Source: Aurelia coerulea
Lineage: Eukaryota > Cnidaria > Scyphozoa > Semaeostomeae > Ulmaridae
Assembly: GCA_039566865.1 (NCBI GenBank)
Contig: CM076948.1
Span: forward strand, 13,899,001-13,963,000
DNA length: 64,000 nucleotides
Direction of reading: 5' to 3'
In this document: positions 15,389-27,386 of the stretch, piece after piece
Position numbering within the stretch: position 1 is the first letter of the stretch
Layout: each line of letters begins with the position of its first letter
Program-made: the position numbers and the translations under genes
The notes under the pieces: model-generated
The model's database searches: none
Told to the model about the DNA's origin: nothing
Seen by the model: the letters and a program-made list of their open reading frames with translations, nothing else

Positions 15389-17756
15389 GAGCATTACTAT
15401 AGACATTAGCTTTTTCTTTAGTCTCATTTAAGCTTTACTGCATAAACAAACATTGATTAATTAAATGTTTATTTTCTCAAAGAAAACAAAATGTAAACAA
15501 AAAAGGTGTGGATTAAGGTACTTTAGTAGCTACAATTTATATTATAAAGAGCATTGCACTCATTGTCCTTTACATTTTTAGTTCTGCCAGTAACTTCTTT
15601 TATAGCACTATATTAGTGCTGCAGCAACCATTCTTGGAAACATTACTATAGACATTAGTTTTTTCGTTAGTCTCATTTTAGCTTTACTGCATAAATAAAC
15701 ATTGATTATTTAAATGTTTATTTTCTCAAAGAAAACAAAATATCAACACCAAACGTGTGGATTAACGTACTTTAGTAGCTACAATTTTTATTATAAAGAG
15801 TATTGCACTCGTCGTTCTTTAAAACTTTAGTTTTGCTACCAGTAATTTCTTTTATAGCACTATATTAGTGCTGCAGCAAACATTCCTGGAAACATTACTA
15901 TAGACATTAGTTTTGCGTTAGTCTCATTTAAGCTATACTGCATAAACAAACATAGATTATTCAAATGTTAATTTTCTCAAAGAAAGCAAAATATAAACAC
16001 AAGTAGTGTAGATTAACGTACTTTAGTAGCTACAATTGATATTATAAAGAGTATTGCACTCATCGTTCTTTAAAACTTTTAGTTTTCTCAGTAATTTCTT
16101 TTATAGCATTATATTATTTTCTATAAACATTAGTTTTTTCGTTAGTCTCATTTTAGTGTTACTGCATAAACAAACATCGATTAATTAAATGTATATTTTC
16201 TAAAAGAAAACAAAATATAAACACAAAGTGTTGGTTAACGTACTCTAGTAGCTACATGTTATGTTATAAAGAGTATTGCACACATCGTCCTCTAAAACAA
16301 TAGATCTGCCAGTAATTTTTTTTATAGCATTATAGTAGTGCTGCAGCAACCATTTTTGAAAACATTACTATAGACATTAGTTTTTTTGGTAGTCTCATTT
16401 TAGCTTTACTGCATCAACAAACATTGATTATTTAAGAGTTTATTTTCTCAAAGAAAACAAAGTTTGAACACAAAAAGTGTGGGTGAACGTACTTTAGTAG
16501 CTACAATTAATATTATAAAGAATATTGCACTCATCCTCCTTTAAAACTTTAGATTTGCTAGTAATGTCTTTTATAGCACTATATTAGTGCTGAAGCAACC
16601 ATTCTTGGAAACATTACTATAGACATTAGTTTCTTCTTTAGTCTTATTTTAGCCTTACTGCATAACCAAACATCGATTGATTAAGTGTTTAATTTCTCAA
16701 AGACAAAATTTAAACACAAAAAGTGTGGGATTACTTTAGTATCTACAATTAATATTATAAAGAGTACTGCACTCATCGTCATGCCAGTAATTTCTTCTTC
16801 ATTTTCTTCTGCCAGTAATTTCCTTTATAGCACTATATTAGTACTGCAACCATTCTTGGAAAAATTACTATCGACATTAGTTCTTTTTTTAGTCTCATTT
16901 TAGCTTTATTGCATTAACAGACATGGATTATTTAAACGCTTATTTTCTCAAAGAAAACAAAATATAAACACAAAAAGTGTTGGTTAACGTACTTAAACGG
17001 CTATAATTTATATTATAAAGAGTATTGCACTCATCGTTCTTTAAAACTTTAGTTTTGCCAGTATTTTCTTTCATTGCACTATATAAATGCTGCAGCAACC
17101 ATTCTTAGAAACATTACTATAGACATTAGTTTTTTTTAGTCTCATTTTAGCTTTACTGCATAAAATAAACATCGATCGAAAAAATGTTTATTTTCTCAAA
17201 GAAAACAAAATATAAACACAAAAAGTGTTGATTAACGTACTTTAGTAGCTACAATTTATATTATAAAGAGTATTGCACTCATCGTTCTTTAAAACTTTAA
17301 TTTTGCCAGTAATTTCTTTTATAGCACAATATATTAGTGCTGCAGCAACCATTCTTTGAAACATAACTATATACATTAGTTTTTTTAGACTCATTTTAGC
17401 TTTACTGCATAAAAAAAACGATCGATTAAATGTTTATTTTCTCGAAGAAAACAAAATATAAACACAAAAAGTGTGGATTAACTTACTTTAGTGGCTATAA
17501 TTTATATTATAAAGGGTATTGTACTCATCTTCTTCTAAAACTTTAGTTCTGCCAGTTACTTCTTTTATAGTACTATATTAGTGCTGCAGCAACCATTCTT
17601 GGAAACATTACTAGGGACATTAGTTTTTTCTTTAGTCTCATTTAGCCTAACTGCATAAACAGACATCGATTAATTAAATGTTTATTTTCTCAAAGAAAAC
17701 AACATGTAAACACAAAAAGTGTGGGTTAACGTACTTTAACGGCTACAATTAATATT
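15389..17756 (-). repeat. Inverted part of the same satellite array, about 10 copies
   Basis: After about 15388 the same unit continues as its reverse complement: the GCAGTAAAGC motif becomes GCTTTACTGC and the order of landmarks reverses. The switch is abrupt. The last direct unit breaks off after about 40 bp of the unit start, and the inverted array begins with the matching part of the unit, giving a hairpin with a spacer of a few tens of bases. Copies are more diverged than those in the first 12 kb. The array ends near 17756, where unique sequence begins. Confidence 0.92.
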
Positions 17757-20011
17757 ACAATTCTTATTTTATAATATGGGTATCTTGGCCAAGACAGCCT
17801 CTAGCTGATTACAAAACTAACATAACTATAAGATTAAATAAGTTAGTAGATTATAAAGTTAAATACAAAAGTATCAATTTTCATGATAAAAAAAGATGTC
17901 AGTTACATCAATGATAAGGTGTTTATTTATTGCAAGTAGGATTCAGATTTCAACTCGGAACATTTTAACAGGAAGGTTGCTACCAGATTTAAACTGTGCT
18001 TGGCCTCTTGGCTAAATATCCAGATGAATTTATTCCACGCGCTAAGCTGATAAACATTTGGGTATACATTGGCTATCTTGAGTAATAACAATAGTGATTG
18101 TTGTAAGAACGACCCGAAAACGCCACAATCTATGTTTTCAATTGTTCTTGCTATTGTCTTTTGCTAAATGTTCTTTTATTGAAGATTCAATGCCTCTACG
18201 GTTTCTATGTGAATTGAAAAAGTCTACAAAGGCTTGTTCGCGCATTTCAAGTCATGTGACAATACTTTAGGGAAGTTTCTGTATTGTACTACTTTTTACA
18301 TTGATGGCAAAAGTTTGCTCGTTGCGAAAAAACTTATAAAATTCAAAAGAGGTTTTATTAAGAGGCTTTAGCACCTGACTTGAAGTGGTGTAAACAGGTC
18401 TCGACAAGCCTTCGCCGATTTTGTCTATTGGAGAGGCAATAACTCCGCCAATACTGCAGATATTTTAACCGGCATCTAAACTTGTACTCCCAAACATCTG
18501 GAGAGTAGATTGCTTTAAGAAAATTCGGGAAATCTCAAGCAGTTTTTTGTCCTGGTTGCGTTTTATGAAGGTAGGTAAAATTTAGGAAAATCTTCACGGG
18601 TTTCTTTTCTCTCCTTCGCTTTTTAGCCGTCTGATTGGTCCGTGAAAATGAGGCCTTGGCAGTTTCCACCATGGGCCACAAGCAATCGGCTATGTACGAC
18701 GAATGATTCCTATGCTGTATGGAACTGCTTCCCAACTGGTAGCAGTCCATAATAATAATAATAAAACGAATATTCATACAGGATGTACACTTCAACGAGT
18801 TAGATACTGCTGTTTGTTATCAATGACTGTGTCTCGCAGTCTTCTCTGGGTTGTTATCTCGCAATTTAGAGTTTTGGAAGAATGGATTGGTTCATTTTAT
18901 ATCGCCCTTGAATATACAAGGCAGGTGGCGTAAAAATAGCGCCCTGTCAGGAGTAAGATACATTTGGGGAAGGCCTGGGTCTGGAAGCAACCATGAGAAG
19001 AAGATAGTCCATTGTATATTCGTCTTTTTATAGGAAACTGCTGGTCAGAAACTGTGGTATAGCTTCTTTCTGAAAATCAAGGAAGCCTAATGGAGGCAAC
19101 GAGAGGTCGATTCGAAGTTGAGAAAATTTTTCCAACTTAGGTCAAGCCTACCCAAATAATAATATTAATAGGGGTGTTTTTATGACTTAATTTCTCTTGT
19201 AACCCTTTTTCAAAAAGTGGTCTCCGATGATGATTAATTATGAAACTAAACGTTACGAGAAGAAGAAAATGATACAAGAAATCTCTATCATAAAACTTAT
19301 GCCCTAAATTCCCAAATTGCTCACAGAGGGAAGCGCCTAGAATGGAAGCATTGAATTAGTCTTTTATGTTGTTGTTTCGTGTATTTTCGTACATACATTT
19401 ATTTCTGCAAGGTCCACAGGACAGGCATTGAAAACAGATGAAGTTTTAATCCTGTAAATTTGAATAAATAGTGCAATTATATTTGACCTGTGGACTTTGT
19501 CAAATATACTAAATACTAGGCTTGCTGGTCAGCGCCTGCGGCGCCGACCTGGCCCGCCGTCGTACCGAGTGATTGCTTGGGAAAGAATTTGTTGCTTCTT
19601 GACGTTGTTTTCTGTTATCACTTTATGTGACCAAAGTTTCGTCATAGGTTCATTCTACATCTACAAAGCTGCTGTTCATAGTTGCACAATGGAGCATTTA
19701 ACAACATGAGTGTTTACCGCCAGGGCCGTCGAGAGAAAGGCCGGGCAGCACGCACTTTTATCCTTGGGCCACGCCCCCCTATGCACTGGTAAGACACTGC
19801 TTTTAGATTTTGTTTAGAATCTCAGTGGGCCTGCAGGCCTGAAAAACGTTCCTGAAAGAAAACTGCAACAAAGAAAAACAAATACCTTATTTCTTGCTGG
19901 CCCACAGAGGCCCCGGGCCCCCTAGTAACTACCCTGGCGACCCCCTTTTCTGTTCTGAATATCCCCCTACTATACTGATGATGCCTCACCACACACCACA
20001 CACACATCATG
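17757..20011. other. Unique sequence, no gene recognised
   Basis: Sequence right of the satellite with no tandem structure and no protein similarity that I recognise. The longest open frames are under 90 codons, overlap on both strands, and lack domain signatures. Confidence 0.5.
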
Positions 20012-20195
20012 ATACCCCCCCCCACTGTACTCCAGATGCCTCCCCACTGTACTGAACACCCCTGTCCCCCACTGCGCTCAAGGTATCCCCCCCCAATGAA
20101 CTCCGGATGCCTCCCCACTATACTGAATTGCCCCACTGTACTCAAACATACCTCCCCACTGTACTGAACATCCCCAACTGTACTGCACTCTCCCG
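20012..20195. repeat. C-rich degenerate minisatellite
   Basis: The phrase CCCCACTGTACTGAA and variants (ACTGTACTCCAGATGCCT, ACTATACTGAATTG) recur about eight times with irregular spacing of roughly 20-40 bp. A long open frame on the minus strand across it is a by-product of this low-complexity repeat. Confidence 0.7.
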
Positions 20196-22394
20196 GTGGG
20201 TGCAATTCAACAGTCAAAGGTACATCACGCTCGTCCGTACCATTCCATAGGATACCCTTTTCTCTGACATTCTAGTTGATGAAGAAACCCCTTATCATGG
20301 AAAATTTTGAAGGTAAAGGAGTATCACTGAGCCCTAAAGAAATCTGTACAGTACAAACACTGTTTCTAAGAGAAAGGTTTGGGATTCTGGCACTTTAGTA
20401 CGATTCACTTATACTGATATCTCTTCTCTTTGTTGGAAAACTGTAGAATTCCATAAAACTTGGGGTATGAAACTTGGGCCAGGTGAATTTTAACTTTTAT
20501 TTTAGGGCCCCGAGTCCACCAGCCAGCATTTCACTGTTTTTGGGTGGGAATATTTTCTGAAGAAAACTACCCCGTTTTTCCTAAGATTCTACAAAAAACT
20601 TTCATAAAAAGGAATATAGCTCTATAAATTCTCAATTTGCTCTGTATGTTACGATTATTGTGGTAGATTTTTCCCGGTTTATGGGGTCATATTTTAATAT
20701 TTTGCCCTGGTTACGGGTCCTAACTCTGAATTCTCAAAGACACATAGATACCAGACCCCCTATAGGAGTTACCCTCTCGCCCCCCGCTTTCTAGCCCTCT
20801 CATCCCAAACAGAACCTCTGAAATCACTTTCTGATTGTTCTTTCCAGCAATTGTTCTGGTTTGGAAAGTATTGACGTCAGATATGTGTCTGGAATGGAAG
20901 GGCAATTAGCGGTGTTGCCTTCCAATGAAGAAAGTACAAATAGAATTGTAATGTAATGTTTAATGTGTTGTTGTTCAATTTCAATGACCTCTGAAAACAG
21001 AATAGCTTGTAAACATTAGGCCTCTCAATTCAGATCACCCATCATGTTCAGCCGAGGAAAGTTCAGAAGAGTGATAACACCCCTCAACTCGTTTCACGTT
21101 TTTAATCGGGCAAAGGGCGACGTGCAAATCGCTGGTTTCTTTGTAAAACTGCCTTGTAAAATAGCAGATAAGTCCTAGTCATTGCTCATAAAAGCATAAA
21201 AAGACAGCAGGTAAAAATAAAACTTACGGAGATTCGTAAAATAAGAGTGCGGGAAGTCACAAGAGTCGACAGGAGTCTGAAAAACTCCCATAGCAAAACT
21301 TTATTTCGATTTGGCCCAAGACCTGGCCCCTGTCTTCTTTGAAGGATTTTCTTCAGCTTCAATTTCTGCACATATGGTTTCTGTCAAAAACAGAATGCAT
21401 GCATTCGTTGCCGATCCCTTACTTCCAGTTATCGTCCAATATTTCACACCATTTTACTCTTCCTTCCCTCTTCTCATTTCATGACGGTCTATTCTTTAAT
21501 GAGAGACTTAGCCAATCTAGGTTTAGTGGCCATTTGCTGCCAAAAGCTGGTCGAGAGTATCGTAAATGTTAATCCTCTCACTCAAGGAACAATTCAAATA
21601 CTATTTTAATCTAAAAGCTATCAACAGTTTGAAAGCAATTTTTCATGCTGCACAACAATGTCAAAACCTTTTTGCGCGACAACTCAGATGGTAGTTGAAA
21701 ACATAAAAGGGGATGTTTCTCTTGAGAGAAGGGGGAGTCCCCGAGAAAGGGCTAAAAAGGCATCTAAAAATTAGAAAATGTTGCAATTGTGGCACTCTGG
21801 AGCGCCAATCCCTCTCCCAATAACTCATATTTTGAGGTAGAAACTCCCTAAATATAGCAAGGCTGTCAAAAGACAACATTTAGCAAATAAACTGGGGAAA
21901 ATGGCTTTTGAAGGGTAGGAAATGTGCAATTTCCACTCGACCCCCTCCAGCACCTAGAAAATCCCCGGACCTGAATCCCTCTCCAAATGGGTCCCAATGC
22001 ATATCGAGCGAATAGAGATTCCATTGGGATTTTTAAAAAGTCAGAAAACCCCTCAATGGGGTTTTGAAGGACACCCATTTTTTGACGTCATGAGCAGCGC
22101 GAGAACAATCGAACGACAAAGGACTTCGAGCTCAACACAAAGGAAAACGAAGGGCTTGGGAAGCCGAAAGTGGGGTGAGGAGTAACCCCTCGACCAGAGT
22201 CTTGACTGGAAAAGGAGGACGTTTTGAGGAGGAACGGAATGTTGGGCGACGTTTTCACCTGCGGTTTGACTTCGCCCATGTTGCGGTTCTGCCGATCGAA
22301 CTGTCTAGACAATTGAGAAGGTTCACGAGAGGGACAAAGCGAATGACGCCACATCCGACTGCAACGAATATGTATATAGATACGAAATAAAATT
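20196..22394. other. Unique sequence, no gene recognised; one strong hairpin
   Basis: No domain or repeat family recognised. A perfect hairpin lies at about 22043-22064 (AAAACCCC, loop TCAAT, GGGGTTTT). Several overlapping short frames at 21.3-22.4 kb on both strands show no recognisable protein features. Confidence 0.45.
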
Positions 22395-22575
22395 TATTCG
22401 TGTTCATTCGTGGTCATTCGTCGTCATCCGTTGTCACTCGTCTTCACTCGTGGTCACTCTTGTTTATACGTGGTCATTCGTGTTCACTCGTGTTCATTCG
22501 TGGTCACTTGTGTTCATTCGTGGTAATTCGTGCTCACTCGTGTTCATGTGTGGTCATTCGTGTTCACTCGTGGTG
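22395..22575 (+). repeat. 10-bp minisatellite, about 18 copies
   Basis: Tandem decamers of the type TCATTCGTGG / TCACTCGTGT fill this stretch. Copies are mildly diverged. Its open frame reads as an artificial repeat rich in R-G-H-S and has no independent meaning. Confidence 0.85.
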
Positions 22576-22625
22576 TTTTAGACTAGACGGGACAGTTGGA
22601 TTGCACACCCTTGGGCCCTTGGGTC

Positions 22626-22800
22626 CATAAGCGTATAGGGCGGGGGTGCCGGGGGGCGGTAGCCCCCCCGATGTTGGAAAAATCATTGAAAATCAGCCCC
22701 AAACGGGCAAAAATCTACCCTCAGTTGGGCAAAAATGTTGGTAAACAATGGACTTTGTGTCGGGCCGCCCCCCTAGATTTTTTCTTCCCGTACGCTTATG
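22626..22800. mobile_element. 175-bp MITE with 6-bp target duplication
   Basis: Starts CATAAGCGTA and ends TACGCTTATG, a perfect 10-bp terminal inverted repeat with further partial matches inward. Both sides are flanked by TGGGTC (22620-22625 and 22801-22806), a 6-bp direct repeat consistent with a target-site duplication. The interior is G/C-rich and holds no coding sequence. Superfamily is not assigned. Confidence 0.7.
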
Positions 22801-22932
22801 TGGGTCAGAGATTAAATTTCTATGCAAGGCAGAAGAAAGAGTAATTAAGTCATAAATATCAAAGGACTACACGAATGAATGGTTTGTTTACAAAAATCAA
22901 CAAAGTATTCGCATAAATTTCCATCAAAACCT

Positions 22933-23760
22933 TAGCCTGTTAGTCAGACCCAATTTCAAAGGAAATAGTGGTCTGTTCAATACCGCCATAAAGCTTGTTC
23001 AAACCTCGTTTGAGAATTCCTCAGAATAATTTGCTGATTATTTGTAAAGAAACCATTTACCCAGGAAGCTCTTTGAAATTTTTCTAAAAAAAAGACTGCA
23101 ATCTGAATGCGCCCTGATTACTCTTTGTTCCGCCTTGCATAGAAATTAATCTTTGACCTAAGGGTCTAATCATGCAATTGATTAAGCTGTCTCCCTTGCT
23201 GCGCTAAACTAGCTTGCTCTTTGTTTTTATGATAATAGTTTGAGCTGCGAAATAATTATGCGCATACATTTTCCACAAAACTTGGAAAACAGCCCTCTTG
23301 AAATAGAGGCTCGGTATTGAACAGACCACTATTTCCTTTGAAATTGGGTCTTGTTAACATGCTATCAAACCCTTGGATTCTGAGGGATTCTGAGCAATAC
23401 TAAAACGTAGCCTACGCGTAGACCCATTATCCCAAAGGAGGAAAGGGTCTACGAAACAAAGAGCAAAGGCTTGCTACTGAGGTTTCTAGATTTCTGGAAA
23501 CTTAATTTATGCAGCCTTTGTTTCAACCATAGAAATATTTCTTTTCTATGGTTTCAACGCGTTTCACACATCATTTGAAAAGGGGATTAGAATGATTAAT
23601 TGGACGGCCGTAGCAAGCCTTTGCTCTTTGTTTCGTAGACCCTTTCCTCCTTTGGGATGGGTCTACGCGTAGGCTATACTAAAACGAAGCTTGAACAAGC
23701 TTTAGGGCGGTGTTTAGCAGACCACTTTTTCTTTTGAAATTGGATCTAGTTGTCAGGCTA
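22933..23760. repeat. Cluster of inverted repeats: older MITE-like element(s)
   Basis: The left end TAGCCTGTTAGTCAGACCC continues through an 80-bp segment that recurs inverted at 23310-23352 (39 bp perfect) and again, more diverged, at about 23687-23760, ending CAGGCTA. The outer right arm is continuous with sequence left of the younger MITE at 23408-23676, which shows that this MITE inserted into it. No clear target duplication was found for the outer element. The cluster lies directly upstream of the likely katanin promoter. Confidence 0.55.
23408..23676. mobile_element. 269-bp MITE with about 65-70-bp TIRs and 10-bp target duplication
   Basis: The ends TAGCCTACGCGTAGACCCA and its reverse complement extend as inverted repeats for about 65-70 bp with one 3-nt length difference. 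The 10-mer TACTAAAACG flanks both sides (23398-23407 and 23677-23686). Removing the element and one 10-mer restores continuity of the surrounding older inverted repeat. Long TIRs with a 9-10 bp duplication resemble Mutator-like nonautonomous elements; that class is inference. Confidence 0.75.
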
Positions 23761-24055
23761 CTGTTACTGTTCACATGATGATCCTACTTTACTTTCCTAC
23801 CAGAACCAGACAGACAGTGGAAGCCCCTTTTTGGGATAGCAGTGGGATGTGAATATAGAACCTGAACCTGCGTCCAGACGAATGTTTGTCTAACTTTTTG
23901 GCGCAAGGAAACTATTCTGAGAGAAGCGCGGGTTAGTAGTCATCACTACCGATCGATTTAGTGTATCCAAGTATATGCAGATAATGTGTTTAGCAAAGAA
24001 TTGAAGACAAGAGCACTTGATTGTTGTATGATAGAGGAATAAGATAGCCAAAGGC
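23761..24055 (+). promoter_or_regulatory. Likely promoter and 5' UTR of the katanin p80 gene
   Basis: About 300 bp of unique sequence lies between the MITE cluster and the start codon. It contains TTTTGGCGC near 23898-23906, which matches the E2F-type consensus TTTGGCGC. No TATA box is obvious. The transcription start is not determinable from sequence alone. Confidence 0.35.
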
Positions 24056-24089
24056 ATGGCAAATCAAGGAAAGCGTGCTTGGAAACTAC
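24056..24089 (+). CDS. KATNB1: Katanin p80 WD40 subunit B1, coding exon 1
   Basis: Katanin p80 targets and regulates the microtubule-severing p60 AAA ATPase at centrosomes, spindle poles and cilia. This exon encodes MANQGKRAWKL plus the first base of the next codon, then a strong donor (CTAC then GTAAGT). The start ATG sits in an acceptable context (AGGCATGG). The remaining base C joins AG at 58808 to make CAG (Gln), giving [13 protein letters not shown], which matches the conserved katanin p80 start (human: a TAWKLQE-type segment followed by VAH). Seen: ATG, donor, phase fit. Known: the family N-terminus. Inferred: that the two exons are spliced across 34.7 kb. Confidence 0.8.
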
Positions 24090-24833
24090 GTAAGTAGTTT
24101 AATGCCTTTATTTTAATTTATAGATGCTAATCAATGTAGATACTGATAATAGGCCTACTCACTAGGCCTACTACCACAATCCTTGCCAAAACGACTTGAA
24201 GAAATATGTCATTTCTCTGCTTTCTTGTCTGACGAAGCATCCAAAAACATATCGCTGCGCATTCTTAAAAAAATATGTGTGCAAGAAATGAGTGAAAATA
24301 AAAATGCCATGGATTTCTTTGCTAAAAGGAAAAGAGTTTCTTGAATAATTTGGCCCAGTATTGAAGTTTGTTCATTATTGTTATTACCGAAGAGTCAAGT
24401 TTCTATAAAGAGTTTCTTATTAAAAATATTAGTCCGGTGGCTGGAGGGGGAGCATTACCACCTAGAAGGAGACTTTACGAGACCCACTTTTTCTGGGGTA
24501 GTTTTTGGTGTAGATTTCGAATTTGAGTGTTGATCAGGCCGTTTGGGGGGCTTTTTCGAGATATGGGGGGTTGAAGTATTTTCTGGGGAGGTATCTTTTG
24601 TTTTACGGTATACTTCGTTTTTTAAGCGCAAACACTCTTAAAAACAAGCATGTCAGTAAGAAATAAGAAAATTTAGTCGTTTGTTACTATATAGGCCACT
24701 TCCGATTATTGGGGGGAGGGTAGGGCCGAAAATTTCCAAAATGGCATCACTTACATTCTATATATTCCAATGAGCAGTCAAAAATTCCTACTAACCTTTT
24801 AATTTTAAATTCGTATACCCAGCCTCTCATATT

Positions 24834-25920
24834 TTAATCGTCATTTTCACCATCAGATACATCATCTGAACTAGCGTCTCGAATTGCAGTTTTATCGTCA
24901 TTGCTCACAAGAAAGTCGCAAATATCTTTCGGGTGCGCTTCCAAAATCCAATCAACGGATAAATCCTCATTCCAGCCGTATAGCTGAGGGTCGTTGTGCT
25001 GCATGGTAGGAGTTGATGCTTGTCTCCAAATTCTAGCCACGTAGTTGGCTCGCTTGATGTGCTTGATAAGACTACTTTGACATGGAGGAAGGGGTGATCA
25101 ATCTATGACTTTTTCATCCCTCACGAAAGTTCTCCAGAAGCTTTCTTGGTGGGCGTAATCTATAGAGGTGTGTTGTTTTTCATCATACAAGTGGCAGGTA
25201 AACTTTGTAAGCGATGCAATAACATTGTCTGGGGCATCAACTGACCAACCAAGCTCTGCAAATGTGGACAAGAACTCTAGCGCACTCTTTGCCAATTTCC
25301 AGCTTGCCTTTTTCCCTTTTCTGAAGAAGGAAGATACATAATCATTTCCACTGTATGAATGCAAGCCGAGGAGTGCTGCCTTTTCTAGGGAAGAAACATC
25401 ACACGAAGCCAACTCTATTACCAGTGCCACTGTCTATGTAGACTATAAGATTTGAAGCTTCATTGGTGAGAAGGATTGAAGGGATATCTATGTTCCCGGA
25501 GCTTGACCGAAGAACACTTTTAATAATGCCGCCGTTATTGCTTCTAAATGCGTGGTATAGCAGAATGCATACTCTTGTGTCTGCTTCCTCCTGGTTTGTT
25601 TGGAGATTTTCAAAGGGTGTCGCTCCTCCTCTACGTATTCTGGTGCAGCCATTTTGACGGGAGAAATGGATTGTGCGATTACCAAGAGCTGCTTTTTCTG
25701 CCACCCTAACCTCCTCCCTTACTTCAAAGAGTCGCTCTTTATTATTTCCATTGCAAAGGAACCTAGCGCAGTTTGCAGCAATGCGAATGTCATGTCATGT
25801 CATGCGAATGTCATGATTATTTATCACGAATGCTTCTGTTTCCCTGACTCCTCTTAGCAACCTCTCGGCATTCTTGATGGATCTACATTCATATATGCAG
25901 CATATGTATCACAAGCAATG
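24834..25920 (-). pseudogene. Decayed C-terminal part of a repeat-associated protein family, left arm copy
   Basis: Reading minus strand, fragments in order give RRYEVIYIACD, NNKERLFEVREEV, NQEEADTRVC, a HSYSGNDYVSSFF block followed by RKGKKASWKLAKSALEF, then IKHIKRANYVARIW and an acidic tail ending DGENDD at 24834. The order of motifs (EEADTR, then LHxxxGxD followed by GKGKK, then an RANY..IW block) matches an uncharacterised family that I recall as abundant in cnidarian genomes. The three acidic motifs are reminiscent of PIN/FEN-type nucleases, which is only a suggestion. A TGA stops the frame after VRDEKVID and frameshifts occur upstream. This copy keeps the segment around LYDEKQHTSIDYAHQESFW that is frameshifted in the right arm. 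Confidence 0.6.
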
Positions 25921-26239
25921 TAAATAACTTCGTATCTTCTTGGGATTTCGTGCACTAACTTTAGTGCTAGTTCTCTAAATGTGTTTGGTACTTTCACAAC
26001 AGACCGCAAGGCAGACGAATGTCTCTTTGAACAGCGGTGTCCTTTGTCTTTCCTTTGCAGTAATTTTTACTTTCCTGTCATTTGTATCAAATCATTTCCA
26101 AGGATTTCTCTTTATTGGATCAAAAAAAGAGATGTAGGCTCTTCTGTATGTAGGCTCTTCTGCCTGTGGGCTCTTCTGCGTGCCTGTGGGCTCTTCTGCC
26201 TTGCGGTCTGTTGTGAAAGTACCAAACTCATTTAGAGAA

Positions 26240-27386
26240 CTAGCACTAAAGTTAGTGCACGAAATCCCAAGAAGATACGAAGTTATTTACATTGCTTGTG
26301 ATGGGCTTGTGATACATATGCTGCATATATGAATGTAGATCCATCAAGAATGCCGAGAGGTTGCTAAGAGGAGTCAGGGAAACAGAAGCATTCGTGATAA
26401 ATAATCATGACATTCGCATGACATGACATGACATTCGCATTGCTGCAAACTGCGCTAGGTTCCTTTGCAATGGAAATAATAAAGAGCGACTCTTTGAAGT
26501 AAGGGAGGAGGTTAGGGTGGCAGAAAAAGCAGCTCTTGGTAATCGCACAATCCATTTCTCCCGTCAAAATGGCTGCACCAGAATACGTAGAGGAGGAGCG
26601 ACACCCTTTGAAAATCTCCAAACAAACCAGGAGGAAGCAGACACAAGAGTATGCATTATGCTATACCACGCATTTAGAAGCAATAACGGCGGCATTATTA
26701 AAAGTGTTCTTCGGTCAAGCTCCGGGAACATATATATCCCTTCAATCCTTCTCACCAATGAAGCTCCAAATCTTATAGTCTACACAGACAGTGGCACTGG
26801 TAATAGAGTTGGCTTCGTGTGATGTTTCTTCCCTAGAAAAGGCAGCACTCCTCGGCTTGCATTCATACAGTGGAAATGATTATGTGTCTTCCTTCTTCAG
26901 AAAAGGGAAAAAGGCAAGCTGGAAATTGGCAAAGAGTGCGCTAGAGTTCTTGTCCACATTTGCAGAGCTTGGTTGGTCAGTTGATGCCCCAGACAATGTT
27001 ATTGCATCGCTTACAAAGTTTACCTGCCACTTGTATGGTGAAAACAACACACCTCTATAGATTACGCCCACCAAGAAATCTTCTGGAGAACTTTCGTGGG
27101 GGATGAAAAAGTCATAGATTGATCACCCCTTCCTCCATGTCAGAGTAGTCTTATCAAGCACATCAAGCGAGCCAACTACGTGGCTAGAATTTGGAGACAA
27201 GCATCCACTCCTACCATGCAGCACAACGACCCTCAGCTATACGGCTGGAGTGAGGATTTATCTGTTGATTGGATTTTGGAAGCGCACCCGAAAGATATTT
27301 GCGACTTTCTTACGAGCAATGACGATAAAACTGCAATTCGAGACGCTAGTTCAGATGATGTATCTGATGGTGAAAATGACGATTAA
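26240..27386 (+). pseudogene. Decayed C-terminal part of the same protein family, right arm copy
   Basis: Mirror copy of the left-arm pseudogene. Segments at 26253-26510 read LVHEIPRRYEVIY and ANCARFLCNGNNKERLF with a frame break at a small CATGA-type repeat near 26409-26435. The stretch 26511-26822 reads through EEADTRVC and SSSGNIYIPSILL. The part at 26791-27060 contains HSYSGNDYVSSFF, then ends early after LYGEN because of an indel. The last segment 27180-27386 reads ARIWRQASTPTMQ to the acidic tail DGENDD. Upstream domains of the family are missing, so neither arm could encode a full protein. Confidence 0.6.

Noticed and set aside
529..17756. CRISPR-like array
   Set aside because: The units are about 248 bp and tandem with no unique spacers, and the context is eukaryotic.
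19822..20217. 131-codon ORF on the minus strand
   Set aside because: It is generated by the C-rich minisatellite and has no domain.
22400..22630. 76-codon ORF
   Set aside because: A by-product of the 10-bp minisatellite.
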